Below, piece after piece: positions 41,230-51,280 of a stretch of DNA of 64,000 nucleotides (positions are counted from its first letter, which is position 1; each line of letters begins with the position of its first letter). Made by a program: the position numbers and the translations under genes. The notes under the pieces are model-generated. The model was not told the DNA's origin. It saw only the letters and a list, made by a program, of their open reading frames with translations, and searched no databases. This DNA comes from Sphingorhabdus sp. SMR4y. Its GTDB lineage: Bacteria > Pseudomonadota > Alphaproteobacteria > Sphingomonadales > Sphingomonadaceae. The stretch covers positions 1,793,001-1,857,000 of the forward strand of contig NZ_CP022336.1 in NCBI RefSeq assembly GCF_002218195.1, given 5' to 3'.

Positions 41230-42503
41230 AGATTATCTTTCAGTTTTTCCACCGCAGCATCAGGCAGCGCCTCAAGCAGTTCTTCGGCCTCGCTCTCGTC
41301 CAGCGATTCCAGATGCCGGTCCTGCGGCGCAAAGCGGAGAATGCAATAACCGACAACCGCGGACAGCAAGGATCCGCCAAGTACGCCGATCTTGGCTTCC
41401 TCGATCAGCAGCTCATTGCCGGGAAAGGCCAGCGCGCCGATGAACAGGCTCATCGTGAAGCCGATACCGCACAGCATCGCCACGCCATAGACCTGCAGCC
41501 AGCTCGCACCGCCCAGCCGTCCGGCAAAACCGGTTTTGACCGAGATCCAAACGCTGGCAAAAATTGCGATCTGCTTGCCGAAGAAAAGGCCGGCAGCAAT
41601 GCCGAGCGGCAACGGCGCGAAAATATGTTCGATACCGATGCCCTGAAGCGACACACCGGCGTTGGCAAAGCCGAACACTGGTACGATGAGGAAGGCGCTC
41701 CACGGCGCGATCGCATGTTCGAGCCGGTGGAGCGGAGAATTTTCCGCATCCGGCGAGGTCGGCGTGACCACGATCGGAATGACCATTGCCGCCAATACGC
41801 CGGCTATCGTGGCATGCACACCGGACATCAGTACCGCGTACCAGAGCAATGCGGCAAAGATCAGATAGGGCCAGAGCTTGAGCACACCATTGCGGTTCAT
41901 CGTGTACATGATCGCCAATATCGCGGCGCTGGCCAGTAGCGCTGCGCCGTTGATTTCCGCAGTATAGACCAGAGCAATAATCGCAACAGCGCCCATATCA
42001 TCGACGATCGCGACGGTGACCAGAAACAGTTTTAGCGAGGTCGGCGCCCGCGGCCCGAGCAGGGCCAGCACGCCAATGGCAAAGGCAATGTCGGTCGCCG
42101 CCGGGATTGCCCAGCCGTTGTAAAGCGCGGGAACGTCCTTGACGATCACCAGATAGATCAGCGCTGGAACGGCCATCCCGGCTACAGCAGCGACCACCGG
42201 TAATCGCCGCCGGTCCCAGCTATTGAGCCGTCCGTCGACAAATTCCCGTTTGATTTCCAGCCCGACCAGCAGGAAGAAGATGGCCATCAATCCGTCATTG
42301 ATCCACAGATGCGGCGTCATCGGCCCCAATTTGCTCGACAGGGTTGGCCCCTTTATCTCGTGCAAAAAATGGTGGTACATGTCGTACAGCGGACTGTTCG
42401 CGACGATCATTGCCAGCGCGGCAGCGGCCATCAGCAATATACCGCCCGCCGCTTCGCTTTTCAGAAAGTCGCGAAGCGCTGAATTTCTACCTGAGCGTGG
42501 CAC
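41226..42503 (-). CDS. nhaA: Na+/H+ antiporter NhaA
   Basis: 425 residues, about 12 spans. INDGLMAIFFLLVGLEIKRE, AIPAATDIAFAIGVLALLG and VAIVDDMGAVAIIALVYTA contain the paired Asp residues of the ion site. It exchanges sodium for protons to hold pH and salt balance. The C-terminus has an acidic extension (ESLDESEAEELLEALPD). Confidence 0.95.
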   Translation of the reverse strand: MPRSGRNSALRDFLKSEAAGGILLMAAAALAMIVANSPLYDMYHHFLHEIKGPTLSSKLGPMTPHLWINDGLMAIFFLLVGLEIKREFVDGRLNSWDRRRLPVVAAVAGMAVPALIYLVIVKDVPALYNGWAIPAATDIAFAIGVLALLGPRAPTSLKLFLVTVAIVDDMGAVAIIALVYTAEINGAALLASAAILAIMYTMNRNGVLKLWPYLIFAALLWYAVLMSGVHATIAGVLAAMVIPIVVTPTSPDAENSPLHRLEHAIAPWSAFLIVPVFGFANAGVSLQGIGIEHIFAPLPLGIAAGLFFGKQIAIFASVWISVKTGFAGRLGGASWLQVYGVAMLCGIGFTMSLFIGALAFPGNELLIEEAKIGVLGGSLLSAVVGYCILRFAPQDRHLESLDESEAEELLEALPDAAVEKLKDNL

Positions 42504-42604
42504 TATTTACTTCTCCCTTGGGGGCTCTGTCTCGGAATTTCGATTTTCCGGGTCATGCGCAGGCCGGATGGTAAAATCAAGACCTGTGTGCAGCGAATTC
42601 GCCG

Positions 42605-43606
42605 CTAGGCGCCCACCAGATCGCGAACTTCGGCAGCAATGGTATAGCTTTTCTCCCGCGCTGCCTGATCGAAGATCGATCCGGAGATGATCAGCTCATC
42701 GGCCCCGGTCCGCTTCACGAAGCTTTCAACCCCCTGCTTCACCGTCTCTGGCGAACCAACCGCGCTTCCCTGCATGATCTGCTCGAGCATCGATTGCGCC
42801 TGCGGCGGCAAGCTTTCGCGATAACCCTCGACTGGTGGTGGCATCTTGCCCGGATTGCCAGTGCGCAGCGCAACAAAGCTCTGCATCATCGAACTCGCAA
42901 GATATTCCGCTTCCGCGTCGCTGTCTGCGGCAAAAATATTAAAGCCGCACAGGACATAAGGTTCGGCAAGCTGCTCTGAAGGCTTGAAATCACGACGATA
43001 AATTTTGAGCGCTTCGTCGAGCATCTGTGGTGCAAAATGCGAGGCAAAGGCATAGGGCAGACCGAGCGCCGCCGCCAGCTGTGCGCCAAACAGGCTGCTA
43101 CCGAGGATATAGAGCGGGATCTGGCTCCCCTGCCCCGGTGTCGCCTGGATCCCCAGCCGGTCATCGCCCGCCAGAAAGGCCTGCAGTTCCAGCACATCGC
43201 GCGGAAATTCATTGGCATCACTGTTGAGATTGCGGCGCAAGGCCTGCGCCGTCCGCTGGTCCGAACCCGGCGCGCGGCCCAGCCCCAGATCGACCCGTCC
43301 CGGGAACAGCGCTTCCAGAGTCCCGAACTGTTCGGCGATCACCATCGGAGCGTGGTTGGGCAGCATGATCCCGCCGGCACCGATACGGATGCTCTTTGTC
43401 CCGTGACCGACATGCGACAGCGCCACGGCGGTCGCCGCGCTGGCGATACCCTCCATGCCATGATGCTCGGCCATCCAGAAACGCTCGTAACCGAGCGTTT
43501 CGCCGAGTTGCGCAAGCGCCAACGACCGGTCGAGGGCGGTTTTGACATCGCTCCCCTGCGGCACCGGGGAAAGATCGAGGATCGAGAATTTCAACTTGCT
43601 TGCCAT
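42605..43606 (-). CDS. Luciferase-like flavin oxidoreductase
   Basis: 333 residues. KFSILDLSPVPQGSDVKTAL, GYERFWMAEHHGMEGIAS and RIGAGGIMLPNHAPMVIAEQ with FGTLEALFPGRVDLGLGRAP are the LLM-class (YhbW-like) signature. FMN- or F420-dependent; in a sphingomonad FMN is likely. Substrate unknown. Confidence 0.9.
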   Translation of the reverse strand: MASKLKFSILDLSPVPQGSDVKTALDRSLALAQLGETLGYERFWMAEHHGMEGIASAATAVALSHVGHGTKSIRIGAGGIMLPNHAPMVIAEQFGTLEALFPGRVDLGLGRAPGSDQRTAQALRRNLNSDANEFPRDVLELQAFLAGDDRLGIQATPGQGSQIPLYILGSSLFGAQLAAALGLPYAFASHFAPQMLDEALKIYRRDFKPSEQLAEPYVLCGFNIFAADSDAEAEYLASSMMQSFVALRTGNPGKMPPPVEGYRESLPPQAQSMLEQIMQGSAVGSPETVKQGVESFVKRTGADELIISGSIFDQAAREKSYTIAAEVRDLVGA

Positions 43607-43853
43607 ATGACCATATCACTCCTGAACCTCCAAGTGAGGCCTGCGCCTTCCAATATCAACTCCCGAAAAAAACGGACGGCGGCCGGAAACGGATTTATCT
43701 TCCGATTTCCTCAATATAAACTGATGTAAATTACCACGTTTTGGGAACGATTCTTTTGCACTCTATGACCAGAAGAGCCGTGCGAGCATAGTCAGAAGGG
43801 CATTATCTACGCCATCTCTGGCAAGCATCGCGGCCGCGCTCCGCCCGTGAGAA

Positions 43854-44573
43854 TCAACGAGCCAACTGGCCCGCCACCTTTATCGCATAGCCATCCGGCA
43901 CCGGGCGAAAGCCCAGGGTGGGGAGCAGCAAGGTCCAGGCACGGTCGCTGCCGGAGAGGAACAGGCGCGCGGTATAGAATCCGTTCCCTTGCAGCTTCAG
44001 CGTCAACCGCTCCATGCCCGATCCGCTTTGCAGCGGCAGCACCAGCACTCCGTCCTGGCATTCGGCGTTGCCGAGCAGCCCCTGTTTCAGGTTCAGCCCC
44101 GGAATATTCGCGTCGAGGGACACCCGCACCTGACCGCTCGCTGACTGGCAGCGGCCACCGGCAAAGCTGATACTGGCCGCCTGCAATTCGATCGCCGAGG
44201 CCGGCAGGGGCGCCAGCTGGCTGCCGAGGCTCAGCACGGTCGTGACATCCTCGACCAGGAGTCTGTTACCCGACTTGCCGACGGTTGCAGTGAGGCCGGC
44301 GTCCCCCGCGACCGGTGCTCGCTCCAGATCCATCAGCAGCTCGCCTGTAAACAGCGGCAATATCCGCACTCCGGCGTCGAGGTCACCAAGCGGAAACGGC
44401 CCCAATTGCGCGCCCTCGATCCGTCCGTTCCAGACCGATCCGGTGATGGCCTTCGCCGAAAAGCGCGAATCTTCCAGCCCGGCCATGCCTACAGCAAGCC
44501 TCAGCGGCAGAAAAAACAGCGCCACGGCGATCACCGCCAACAGGATCAGGACATAGGTCAATGCGCGGGGCAC
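43854..44573 (-). CDS. gspN: Type II secretion protein N (GspN)
   Basis: 239 residues. One N-terminal span (about 7-28), then a beta-rich periplasmic domain; AITGSVWNGRIEGAQLGPFP and GDLDAGVRILPLFTGEL are the GspN pattern. It lies last in the operon with a thioredoxin-like gene rather than in a gsp cluster, so any link with secretion is uncertain. Confidence 0.75.
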   Translation of the reverse strand: MPRALTYVLILLAVIAVALFFLPLRLAVGMAGLEDSRFSAKAITGSVWNGRIEGAQLGPFPLGDLDAGVRILPLFTGELLMDLERAPVAGDAGLTATVGKSGNRLLVEDVTTVLSLGSQLAPLPASAIELQAASISFAGGRCQSASGQVRVSLDANIPGLNLKQGLLGNAECQDGVLVLPLQSGSGMERLTLKLQGNGFYTARLFLSGSDRAWTLLLPTLGFRPVPDGYAIKVAGQLAR

Positions 44574-44588
44574 CTGCTTTCCTTCAGT

Positions 44589-45074
44589 TCAGAGTTCGGG
44601 GGAAAATTGGTCGAAATAGGCAAAAATATCCGCTTCCGTACGGCTCGCGGCATTGCGCCATTTCGGAGCGGACTTGCGGTTGAGCAACACCCCATCCGCC
44701 GACAGTACAAGCACCGTCGGCGTGCCCTTGATCGCATTCACACCAAAGCGCTGCGCGATATCGATATTCCGGTCCTTGTATCCGACATCGACATACACCA
44801 GCTCATATTTATCCTGCAGCATCACTTTGAAACGTGGTTCGGCAAACCATCCTGCGAGACCGCGGCTGTCATGGCACCAGTTGGCACCCATCACGACGAT
44901 CATCCGTTTTTCGGCAAGCTGCGCACGCGCCAGCGCGGCTTCGATCAGCGCCGATGCGTCGGCTTCCTGCTCGAACGGTCGGGCTTCGGGATGATCACCC
45001 CCATGTGGAGCGGCCGATACAGCGGACAGCGGGACAAGGGCCAGACCGGCCAGAACAAGCAGCAAGAATCTCAT
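44589..45074 (-). CDS. Exported thioredoxin-like protein, single Cys
   Basis: 161 residues with a signal peptide (MRFLLLVLAGLALVPLSAVS). The thioredoxin fold is clear (KRMIVVMGANWCHDSRGLAG, then GVNAIKGTPTVLVLSADG with the cis-Pro). The active site is WCHDS, so the second Cys of CxxC is missing. It cannot make the usual disulfide and may act through mixed disulfides or bind metal. Ten bases after the AhpD-like gene. Confidence 0.75.
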   Translation of the reverse strand: MRFLLLVLAGLALVPLSAVSAAPHGGDHPEARPFEQEADASALIEAALARAQLAEKRMIVVMGANWCHDSRGLAGWFAEPRFKVMLQDKYELVYVDVGYKDRNIDIAQRFGVNAIKGTPTVLVLSADGVLLNRKSAPKWRNAASRTEADIFAYFDQFSPEL

Positions 45075-45084
45075 CCACCGGCTA

Positions 45085-46020
45085 TTACACTTCCAGCGGC
45101 GTGAGGGAACAGGCTTTTGTCAGGCCAAGGCCGCGTTTCATGGCGGGAAAGGCGCGCACCATTGCAGCGGCCATCGCCAGTTCGAAACGGACGTCGCGAC
45201 CATATTGCACCTCGATCCGGTCACCCAGTTCAAAGGCATCGATCGACTGCGAGCCGATGGCCCGGCCGAATTGCAACGCCAGCGCCTCGTCTTCGGGTAT
45301 GTCCGGATCGGCTCTCAGCCAGCGGTTGACCGTTTCCCGTGGCACATTGTCGAACAGCGCCCAATGCGCCGACGTCAATGCACAGGGACCGCAATCCTCG
45401 ACCATATTGGCACCCAGACGCGCGGCGTGACAAAGATGCGCGGGGGCGGCGTGGCGATGCAGGGACGCCGGCAGGAAATGGGCGAATTTTTCGAACGCAT
45501 GACCGGGCGCTGCAGCGATTTCCTTAAGATATTGCGTTTCGCTCTCTTCGGTTCCCGCAGTCGAGGCCTTGAGCAGCAGCGGTTTTGGAATACCCGCTGG
45601 CGCCACGCGCTGGCGGGCAAACAGGATGCCAAGCGCCGCGAACACCAACAGCGGCGGCCCGAGCACGCCGGGCGCATCGGCGATAAAGGCGTCGGGCGAG
45701 CAGATCCCGACCGACACTTCGTAAATGTGCAGCACACCATGCAGCGACAGCCATAATGCGCCGGCGAAAGCGGCGAGCCAGCGCATGTGGATATTGATGC
45801 TCGCGTAAAGCAGGATGACCCCGCAGGCCGCATAGGCAATCCCGATGTCGCGGATGAAATGCTGGTTCGGCGGGCCGGTGGTGATGACCGTCGGGATCGC
45901 GACATACCAGTCGACCGGCCGGAGTATCATGAACAGGCCAAACAACAAAGCGAACAGGCCCACCCCCAGAACCAGCATCTGCGCCAGACGGTCAAGCAGG
46001 TCGGGTTTTCCCATCAGCAT
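45085..46020 (-). CDS. Membrane protein fused to AhpD-like domain
   Basis: 311 residues. The N-terminal 140 residues hold four spans of the DUF4345-like kind (LGVGLFALLFGLFMILRPVD and LAAFAGALWLSLHGVLHIYE). The C-terminal 130 form a carboxymuconolactone-decarboxylase/AhpD-like domain with EDCGPCALTSAHWALFD, a CxxC redox pair. AhpD-type proteins reduce peroxidase partners. Faces an Rrf2 regulator across a palindromic operator. AAGGAG precedes the start. Confidence 0.65.
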   Translation of the reverse strand: MLMGKPDLLDRLAQMLVLGVGLFALLFGLFMILRPVDWYVAIPTVITTGPPNQHFIRDIGIAYAACGVILLYASINIHMRWLAAFAGALWLSLHGVLHIYEVSVGICSPDAFIADAPGVLGPPLLVFAALGILFARQRVAPAGIPKPLLLKASTAGTEESETQYLKEIAAAPGHAFEKFAHFLPASLHRHAAPAHLCHAARLGANMVEDCGPCALTSAHWALFDNVPRETVNRWLRADPDIPEDEALALQFGRAIGSQSIDAFELGDRIEVQYGRDVRFELAMAAAMVRAFPAMKRGLGLTKACSLTPLEV

Positions 46021-46055
46021 GCAATTTCTCCTTCAAATCATCCCGAGTCCATGTT

Positions 46056-46078
46056 ATTCGGATATATATTGTCCGAAT
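46056..46078. promoter_or_regulatory. Rrf2 operator palindrome
   Basis: Perfect inverted repeat ATTCGGA-tatatattg-TCCGAAT between the divergent redox operon and the rrf2 gene. Its centre is AT-rich and may overlap -10 elements of both promoters, so the regulator could control itself and the operon. Confidence 0.7.
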
Positions 46079-46096
46079 TAAACAGAGAGTCAAATC

Positions 46097-46603
46097 TTGC
46101 AGATTTCCAAAGGCGTCGAATGGGCAGCCCATGCCGCGGTGATGATGATAGCATTACCGGACGGCCGTGGTCTCAAGGCGGAATCGCTGGCCCGCTATCA
46201 CGACGTGCCAACCGCCTATATGGCGAAGCAATTGCAGGCGCTCAGCAAGGCCGGGATCGTGCAATCCTCGCGCGGCGCCCATGGCGGCTACCGGCTGGCG
46301 AAGCCCGCCACGAATATATCGCTCTGGGATATCACGGCGGCGATCGAAGGCCATGCCCCCGCCTTCCGCTGCACCGAAATCCGGCAGAACGGCCCCTGCG
46401 GCCTGAAGAAAAAAGACTGCAAGACCCCCTGCCAGATCGCATCGGCCTTCGCGCTCGCCGAACGCGCGTTTCGGGACAGTCTCAAAACAGTCACACTCGC
46501 TGATCTGGCGGCGCAGGTTTTACAGAGTTCCCGGCCCGAACATCTGTCGGATGTCGGCAACTGGCTTGAACGCGAGACCATGCCGCTCAGCGACGCAAGC
46601 TGA
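46097..46603 (+). CDS. Rrf2-family redox regulator
   Basis: 168 residues, TTG start at 46097. The winged helix spans about 1-80 (GVEWAAHAAVMMIALPDGRG, YMAKQLQALSKAGIVQSSRG and AHGGYRLA). Four Cys follow (FRCTE, NGPCGLKKKDCKTPC), enough to bind an iron-sulfur cluster, as in NsrR or IscR, or to sense oxidants. It probably binds the palindrome 19 bases upstream. Confidence 0.82.
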   Translation: MQISKGVEWAAHAAVMMIALPDGRGLKAESLARYHDVPTAYMAKQLQALSKAGIVQSSRGAHGGYRLAKPATNISLWDITAAIEGHAPAFRCTEIRQNGPCGLKKKDCKTPCQIASAFALAERAFRDSLKTVTLADLAAQVLQSSRPEHLSDVGNWLERETMPLSDAS

Positions 46604-46659
46604 TGGCCCGGTTTCTTCGACAGACTCAGGGCGAGTGGTCATCCTGACCGAGCAACCCT

Positions 46660-47787
46660 TCAGGCCGCTTCGCTGACCCCTGCCTCAATCTCCGCCGCCT
46701 TCGCTTCAACCAGCTTCACAATATGATCGACCATAGCATCATCCGCCACATGATGGTCGGTGACGCCGGAAAGATAGACCATATGCTTGCCCTTACCGCC
46801 ACCGGTGATGCCGATATCGGTCTCGCGCGCTTCGCCGGGGCCGTTGACCACGCAGCCGAGCACCGAGAGCGATAGCGGCGTGCGGATATGCTGCAGCCGT
46901 TCTTCCAGCGTCTGCACCGTGCGGATCACGTCAAAGCCCTGCCGCGCGCAGCTTGGGCAGGACACGACCCGGACACCGCGCGTGCGCAGGCCGAGCGCCT
47001 TGAGCATTTCATAGCCGACCCGCACTTCTTCCTCGGGCTCCGCCGACAGGCTCACCCGGATCGTGTCGCCAATCCCGGCCCAGAGCAGATTGCCCATGCC
47101 GATCGAACTTTTCACCGTGCCGCCGATCAGGCCACCCGCCTCAGTAATGCCGAGATGCAGCGGGCAATCGACTGCATCGGCAAGCTGTGAATAGGCTGCA
47201 ACCGCGAGAAACACGTCGGATGCCTTCACCGCCACCTTGAACTCGTGGAAATCATGGTCCTGCAGGATCTTGATATGGTCGAGCGCGCTCTCGACCAAGG
47301 CCTCGGGACAAGGCTCACCATATTTCTCGAGCAGGTCCTTTTCCAGACTGCCCGCGTTCACCCCGATGCGGATCGCGCAGCCGTTGGACTTGGCCGCGTC
47401 AATGACTTCCTTCACCCGCGCCGCAGAGCCGATATTGCCCGGATTGATCCGCAGACAGGCCGCGCCCGCCTCGGCCGCTTCAATCCCGCGCTTGTAGTGG
47501 AAATGGATATCCGCAACAATCGGCACCTGACTGGCACGCACGATCTGCTTGAGCGCCGCGGTGCTCTCGACATCGGGACAGGAGACGCGGATGATATCGA
47601 CACCCGCCTCTTCGCAGCGGCGGATCTGGTCGATCGTGGCCTTGGCGTCCGAAGTCAACGTATTGGTCATCGTCTGCACGGTAATCGGCGCATCGCCGCC
47701 GACCGGAACATCACCGACCATGATCTGGCGGGACTTGCGCCGATCGATATCGCGCCAGGGACGCAGCGATGGATTGTCTGAGGTCAT
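46660..47787 (-). CDS. ispG: 4-hydroxy-3-methylbut-2-enyl diphosphate synthase
   Basis: 375 residues. [38 protein letters not shown] and the iron-sulfur Cys residues in [15 protein letters not shown] and [18 protein letters not shown] are diagnostic of IspG. It makes HMBPP in the MEP isoprenoid pathway. Confidence 0.95.
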   Translation of the reverse strand: MTSDNPSLRPWRDIDRRKSRQIMVGDVPVGGDAPITVQTMTNTLTSDAKATIDQIRRCEEAGVDIIRVSCPDVESTAALKQIVRASQVPIVADIHFHYKRGIEAAEAGAACLRINPGNIGSAARVKEVIDAAKSNGCAIRIGVNAGSLEKDLLEKYGEPCPEALVESALDHIKILQDHDFHEFKVAVKASDVFLAVAAYSQLADAVDCPLHLGITEAGGLIGGTVKSSIGMGNLLWAGIGDTIRVSLSAEPEEEVRVGYEMLKALGLRTRGVRVVSCPSCARQGFDVIRTVQTLEERLQHIRTPLSLSVLGCVVNGPGEARETDIGITGGGKGKHMVYLSGVTDHHVADDAMVDHIVKLVEAKAAEIEAGVSEAA

Positions 47788-48160
47788 ATCTTTGCTCTTG
47801 TCAGAAGGGCCCGTTTGCCGGACATATAGGCTGTTCGCGGAGAAATGATAAGAGCCAATCGGGAGAGACGTCTGATGATCCTGTCCTACATTGCTGCATC
47901 GCGCTCTGCTGGCCAGATGGTTGACGCAGAATCAGATTCTCCGATCGGAGCGGCCTTTTTGAAAGGTTACACTAGACGGCTCCAAGCCTTGGCGCGATCC
48001 GCATTTTTCTGCGGCCTTCAGCCAAGAGTCACAGAAAATAAAATACTGCCCTTCTGTAAAGTTCAACCAGCCCGGTGTGGATTCTGAAACCGGCTGTTGC
48101 AACCGGCGAACCAAATTGCGACGGAGACAGGGTTAATTGCGCAAGGCACGAGGAGCCAAA
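47788..48160. other. Intergenic region
   Basis: About 370 bases between divergent ispG and the S41 gene. It must hold both promoters; a short frame at 47845-48087 lacks a ribosome-binding site and family features, and I do not call it. No hairpin or repeat stands out. Confidence 0.4.
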
Positions 48161-49453
48161 ATGACAGCACTGGTAAAAGCAATTCCGCCGATCCTGGCGC
48201 TTTTCATGGTCGCGCCGGTATTTGCTGCGGAGCAGGCACCGGCTCCAATGACCGAGAAGGTCTCGAATTTTGATGCCGCGCAGGCCTGGCAGGAGTTTGA
48301 AGACCATTTCCGCCTTTTCTACGCCTATGCGCAGCGCCATGACATCGACGTGGAAGCCCAGCTTGCGCGATCCAGGGCTCTGGCGCTGCAAGCCGATGGC
48401 CCGGGCGAATTCCGCAAGATCCTGCACCAGACGGCGCTGACTTTTTCCGACCCGCATTTCATCGTCGGGCCGTTCGACCAAAGCGATTATTCCGTCATTC
48501 CTACTGGCTCCGATATTGTTTCCAGCTATTCCGATGGCCGTTTCCACGTCGCAGATGTTCGCGCCGGTTCAGCGGCAGACAAGGCCGGCATCCGACCCGG
48601 CTGGCAGATTGTCTCGGCCGACGGCGTCGACATGAATTCCGCTGCGATCCGGCCTTATGGACAGGTGCTGCCCGAGCCCACGGACAAGCAGAAAAATTAT
48701 GGCGCGATGCTGGCGGTCAGCGGATTGCGCAACAGGCCCCGCACTCTGGTCTTCAAGGTCGGGGGCGAGTCCCGCACGATCAGTTTGCCACCAACCTATG
48801 ATCTCGGCAAAACCATAAGCGCCGGTCCCTTGCTGGAGAGCAGCAGAAATGGCGATATCGCCATCATCCGCATCAACAACGCGCTGGGCAATAATGATCT
48901 GATCCCGGCTTTCGACCGGGCTGTTGCCGACCTGTCCGATACGCGGGCCATGATCATCGACCTTCGCAACACGCCAAGCGGCGGCAATACCGAGGTGGCG
49001 CGGAGCATCATCGGCCATTTCGTGACCGACACGCGATCCTACCAGATCCATGAAATTCCCAGCATAGAGCGGGAATTCACCGTGCCTCGCCGCTTCATAG
49101 AGCAGGTCAAACCGCGCGAGCCGCACTATCGGGGGCCGGTCGTGGTGCTGGGCGGTCGCTGGACCGGCAGCATGGGCGAAGGGCTGGTCATCGGTCTGGA
49201 TGCCGCTGCCGGTGCCTATACGATTGCCTCCGACATGGCGGATCTGCTGGGCGCCCTCTCCAATATCACTCTCGAGAAATCCGGAGCGCGCATGGATCTC
49301 GGTACAGAAACATTGTTCCACGTCAACGGTACGCCGCGCGAGGATTATATCGCCGATATACCGCTGGAATCGGCCGATCGGGATGCGCATGGCAGAGACC
49401 CCGCCATGCGCAGCGCGCTGGAATATCTCCACGGCGGCAATAATGTACCATGA
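48161..49453 (+). CDS. Exported S41-family protease with PDZ domain
   Basis: 430 residues from ATG at 48161 (GAGGAG upstream). Signal peptide MTALVKAIPPILALFMVAPV; PDZ-like region (VADVRAGSAADKAGIRPGWQ); then the S41 fold with AMIIDLRNTPSGGNTEVARS and the nucleophile Ser in GGRWTGSMGEG. Probably periplasmic. The C-terminal-processing role is inferred from family. Confidence 0.82.
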   Translation: MTALVKAIPPILALFMVAPVFAAEQAPAPMTEKVSNFDAAQAWQEFEDHFRLFYAYAQRHDIDVEAQLARSRALALQADGPGEFRKILHQTALTFSDPHFIVGPFDQSDYSVIPTGSDIVSSYSDGRFHVADVRAGSAADKAGIRPGWQIVSADGVDMNSAAIRPYGQVLPEPTDKQKNYGAMLAVSGLRNRPRTLVFKVGGESRTISLPPTYDLGKTISAGPLLESSRNGDIAIIRINNALGNNDLIPAFDRAVADLSDTRAMIIDLRNTPSGGNTEVARSIIGHFVTDTRSYQIHEIPSIEREFTVPRRFIEQVKPREPHYRGPVVVLGGRWTGSMGEGLVIGLDAAAGAYTIASDMADLLGALSNITLEKSGARMDLGTETLFHVNGTPREDYIADIPLESADRDAHGRDPAMRSALEYLHGGNNVP

Positions 49454-49508
49454 TATTTCGGCAATATTCCCGCTTCCCCTGCCTTAACCACTCGGTTAAA
49501 CGCAGGAC

Positions 49509-51032
49509 ATGACATGGAAACCCGAACTGGAAGAACTGGCCGAGCGCCAGCGGCTCGCCGAAAAAATGGGGGGCGAGGAAAAGGTCTCCCGCCAGCACGG
49601 TCGCGGCAAGCTTGATGCGCGAGCGCGCATTGCGGGAATCGTCGACGAGGGCAGTTTTCGCGAGATCGGCAAGATCGCCGGGCGCGGGACCTATGCCGAG
49701 GACGGGACGTTCGAGGATTTTGCGCCGAGCAACCTGATATTTGGCCGCGCGAATATCGAGGGCCGGCCAGTAGTCGCTTCTGCCGATGATTTCACCGTGC
49801 GCGGCGGGGCGGCTGATGCCGCGCTGCACCGGAAATTTACCCAGTGCGAGAAAATGGCCCATACGCTGGGCATACCGATGATCCGGATGATCGATGGCAC
49901 CGGCGGCGGTGGATCGGTCAAAAGCCTCGAGGACATGGGCTTCACCTATGTCCCGGCGGTGCCGGGCTGGGAAGACATCATCAAGAACCAGGATACGGTT
50001 CCAGTGGTGGCTCTGGCGCTCGGACCGACGGCGGGCATGGGCGCGGCGCGCACGGTGGCGAGCCATTATTCGATCATGGTCAGGGGCCTGTCCCAGATAT
50101 TCGCCGCCGGCCCCGCAGTCGCCGCCGCGATTGGCGATGATCTCAGCAAGGAACAGCTGGGCGGATCGGATATTCACACCACCAACGGCGTGGTCGACGA
50201 AGAGGTCGCCAGTGAAGCAGAGGCCTTTGTTAACGCCCGCAAATTTCTCTCCTATCTGCCGAGCAATGTGAACCAGCTTGCCGCGCGAACCGAGAATTGG
50301 GATCCGGTCGACCGCCGCGATGACAGTCTGCTCTCCGCCGTGCCGCGGGAAGACAAGCAGGTCTATTCGATGCGCAAGATCATCACATCGGTCTTCGACG
50401 AGGGGTCGGTGTTTGAAATGGGCAAGCGCTGGGGCCGCGCCGCGATCACCGCCTTTGCCCGGCTCGACGGCTGGCCCGTGGCGGTTCTCGCCAATGACCC
50501 GTCCTTCCTCGGCGGATCGTGGGAAGCCAAGTCGTCGGAAAAGGTCGAACGCTTTGCCAAGCTGGCCGAGCAATTCCATCTTCCGGTCGTCCATCTGGTC
50601 GACAATCCCGGCTTCATGATCGGCGGCGAGGCCGAGCGCACCGGCACCATCCGCTATGGCGTGCAGGCGATGAACGCGGTCTATCGGGCGACCGTGCCCT
50701 GGGCCAGCGTGATCGTCCGGCGGGCCTATGGCATCGCCGGCAGCGCGATGAGCAATGCCGAGAATTTCCAGTATCGCTTTGCCTGGCCTTCCGGCGACTG
50801 GGGTTCGCTGCCGATCGCCGGCGGTCTCGAGGTCGCCTACAAGAGCGATATCGAAAGCGCTGCCGATCCGGCCGCGCGACTGGCCGAGATCAAGGCCAAG
50901 CTCGACAAGGTTACCTCGCCTTTCCGCACCGCCGAACAGTTCAGCGTGGAGGATATCATCGATCCGCGCGAAACCCGGCCCCTATTATGCGAGTTTGCCG
51001 AACTGGCCTGGCGCAAGCTGGGCCGCGGCTGA
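49509..51032 (+). CDS. Acyl-CoA carboxylase carboxyltransferase subunit
   Basis: 507 residues. HGRGKLDARARIAGIVDEGS, SADDFTVRGGAADAALHRKF and the C-terminal HLVDNPGFMIGGEAERTG with AYGIAGSAMSNAENFQYRFA are the two oxyanion-holding halves of propionyl/methylcrotonyl-type carboxyltransferases. It moves carboxyl from biotin to an acyl-CoA. No biotin carboxylase is adjacent, so the substrate is unclear. Confidence 0.88.
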   Translation: MTWKPELEELAERQRLAEKMGGEEKVSRQHGRGKLDARARIAGIVDEGSFREIGKIAGRGTYAEDGTFEDFAPSNLIFGRANIEGRPVVASADDFTVRGGAADAALHRKFTQCEKMAHTLGIPMIRMIDGTGGGGSVKSLEDMGFTYVPAVPGWEDIIKNQDTVPVVALALGPTAGMGAARTVASHYSIMVRGLSQIFAAGPAVAAAIGDDLSKEQLGGSDIHTTNGVVDEEVASEAEAFVNARKFLSYLPSNVNQLAARTENWDPVDRRDDSLLSAVPREDKQVYSMRKIITSVFDEGSVFEMGKRWGRAAITAFARLDGWPVAVLANDPSFLGGSWEAKSSEKVERFAKLAEQFHLPVVHLVDNPGFMIGGEAERTGTIRYGVQAMNAVYRATVPWASVIVRRAYGIAGSAMSNAENFQYRFAWPSGDWGSLPIAGGLEVAYKSDIESAADPAARLAEIKAKLDKVTSPFRTAEQFSVEDIIDPRETRPLLCEFAELAWRKLGRG

Positions 51033-51280
51033 TCGGGACAGGTCGTCGACGGGACAATTTCCACTGGAAATTTGCAGTTAATTGCCGTTGAAAATCAGAT
51101 GATTATCCCGTCCTGTGCCGGACATCACCGGCGAATGACGAAAATATCCTATCGTTTCCGGGTGCAGCGACTATCATTTCATCTACCAAAATAAACGGTT
51201 CATCGCTGGTACAGCAACCAAATGGCATTTGATACGCAGTAACCGCAATGGGTTCGGCACAAGCAAGGAAGGACGAAACG

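Noticed and set aside
47845-48087. 80-codon plus-strand frame before the S41 protease
   Set aside because: No ribosome-binding site, no family pattern and mixed composition; treated as intergenic.
51085-51280. Frames around 51103-51309 on the minus strand
   Set aside because: They overlap the promoter and start of the zinc-ribbon gene and lack family features.
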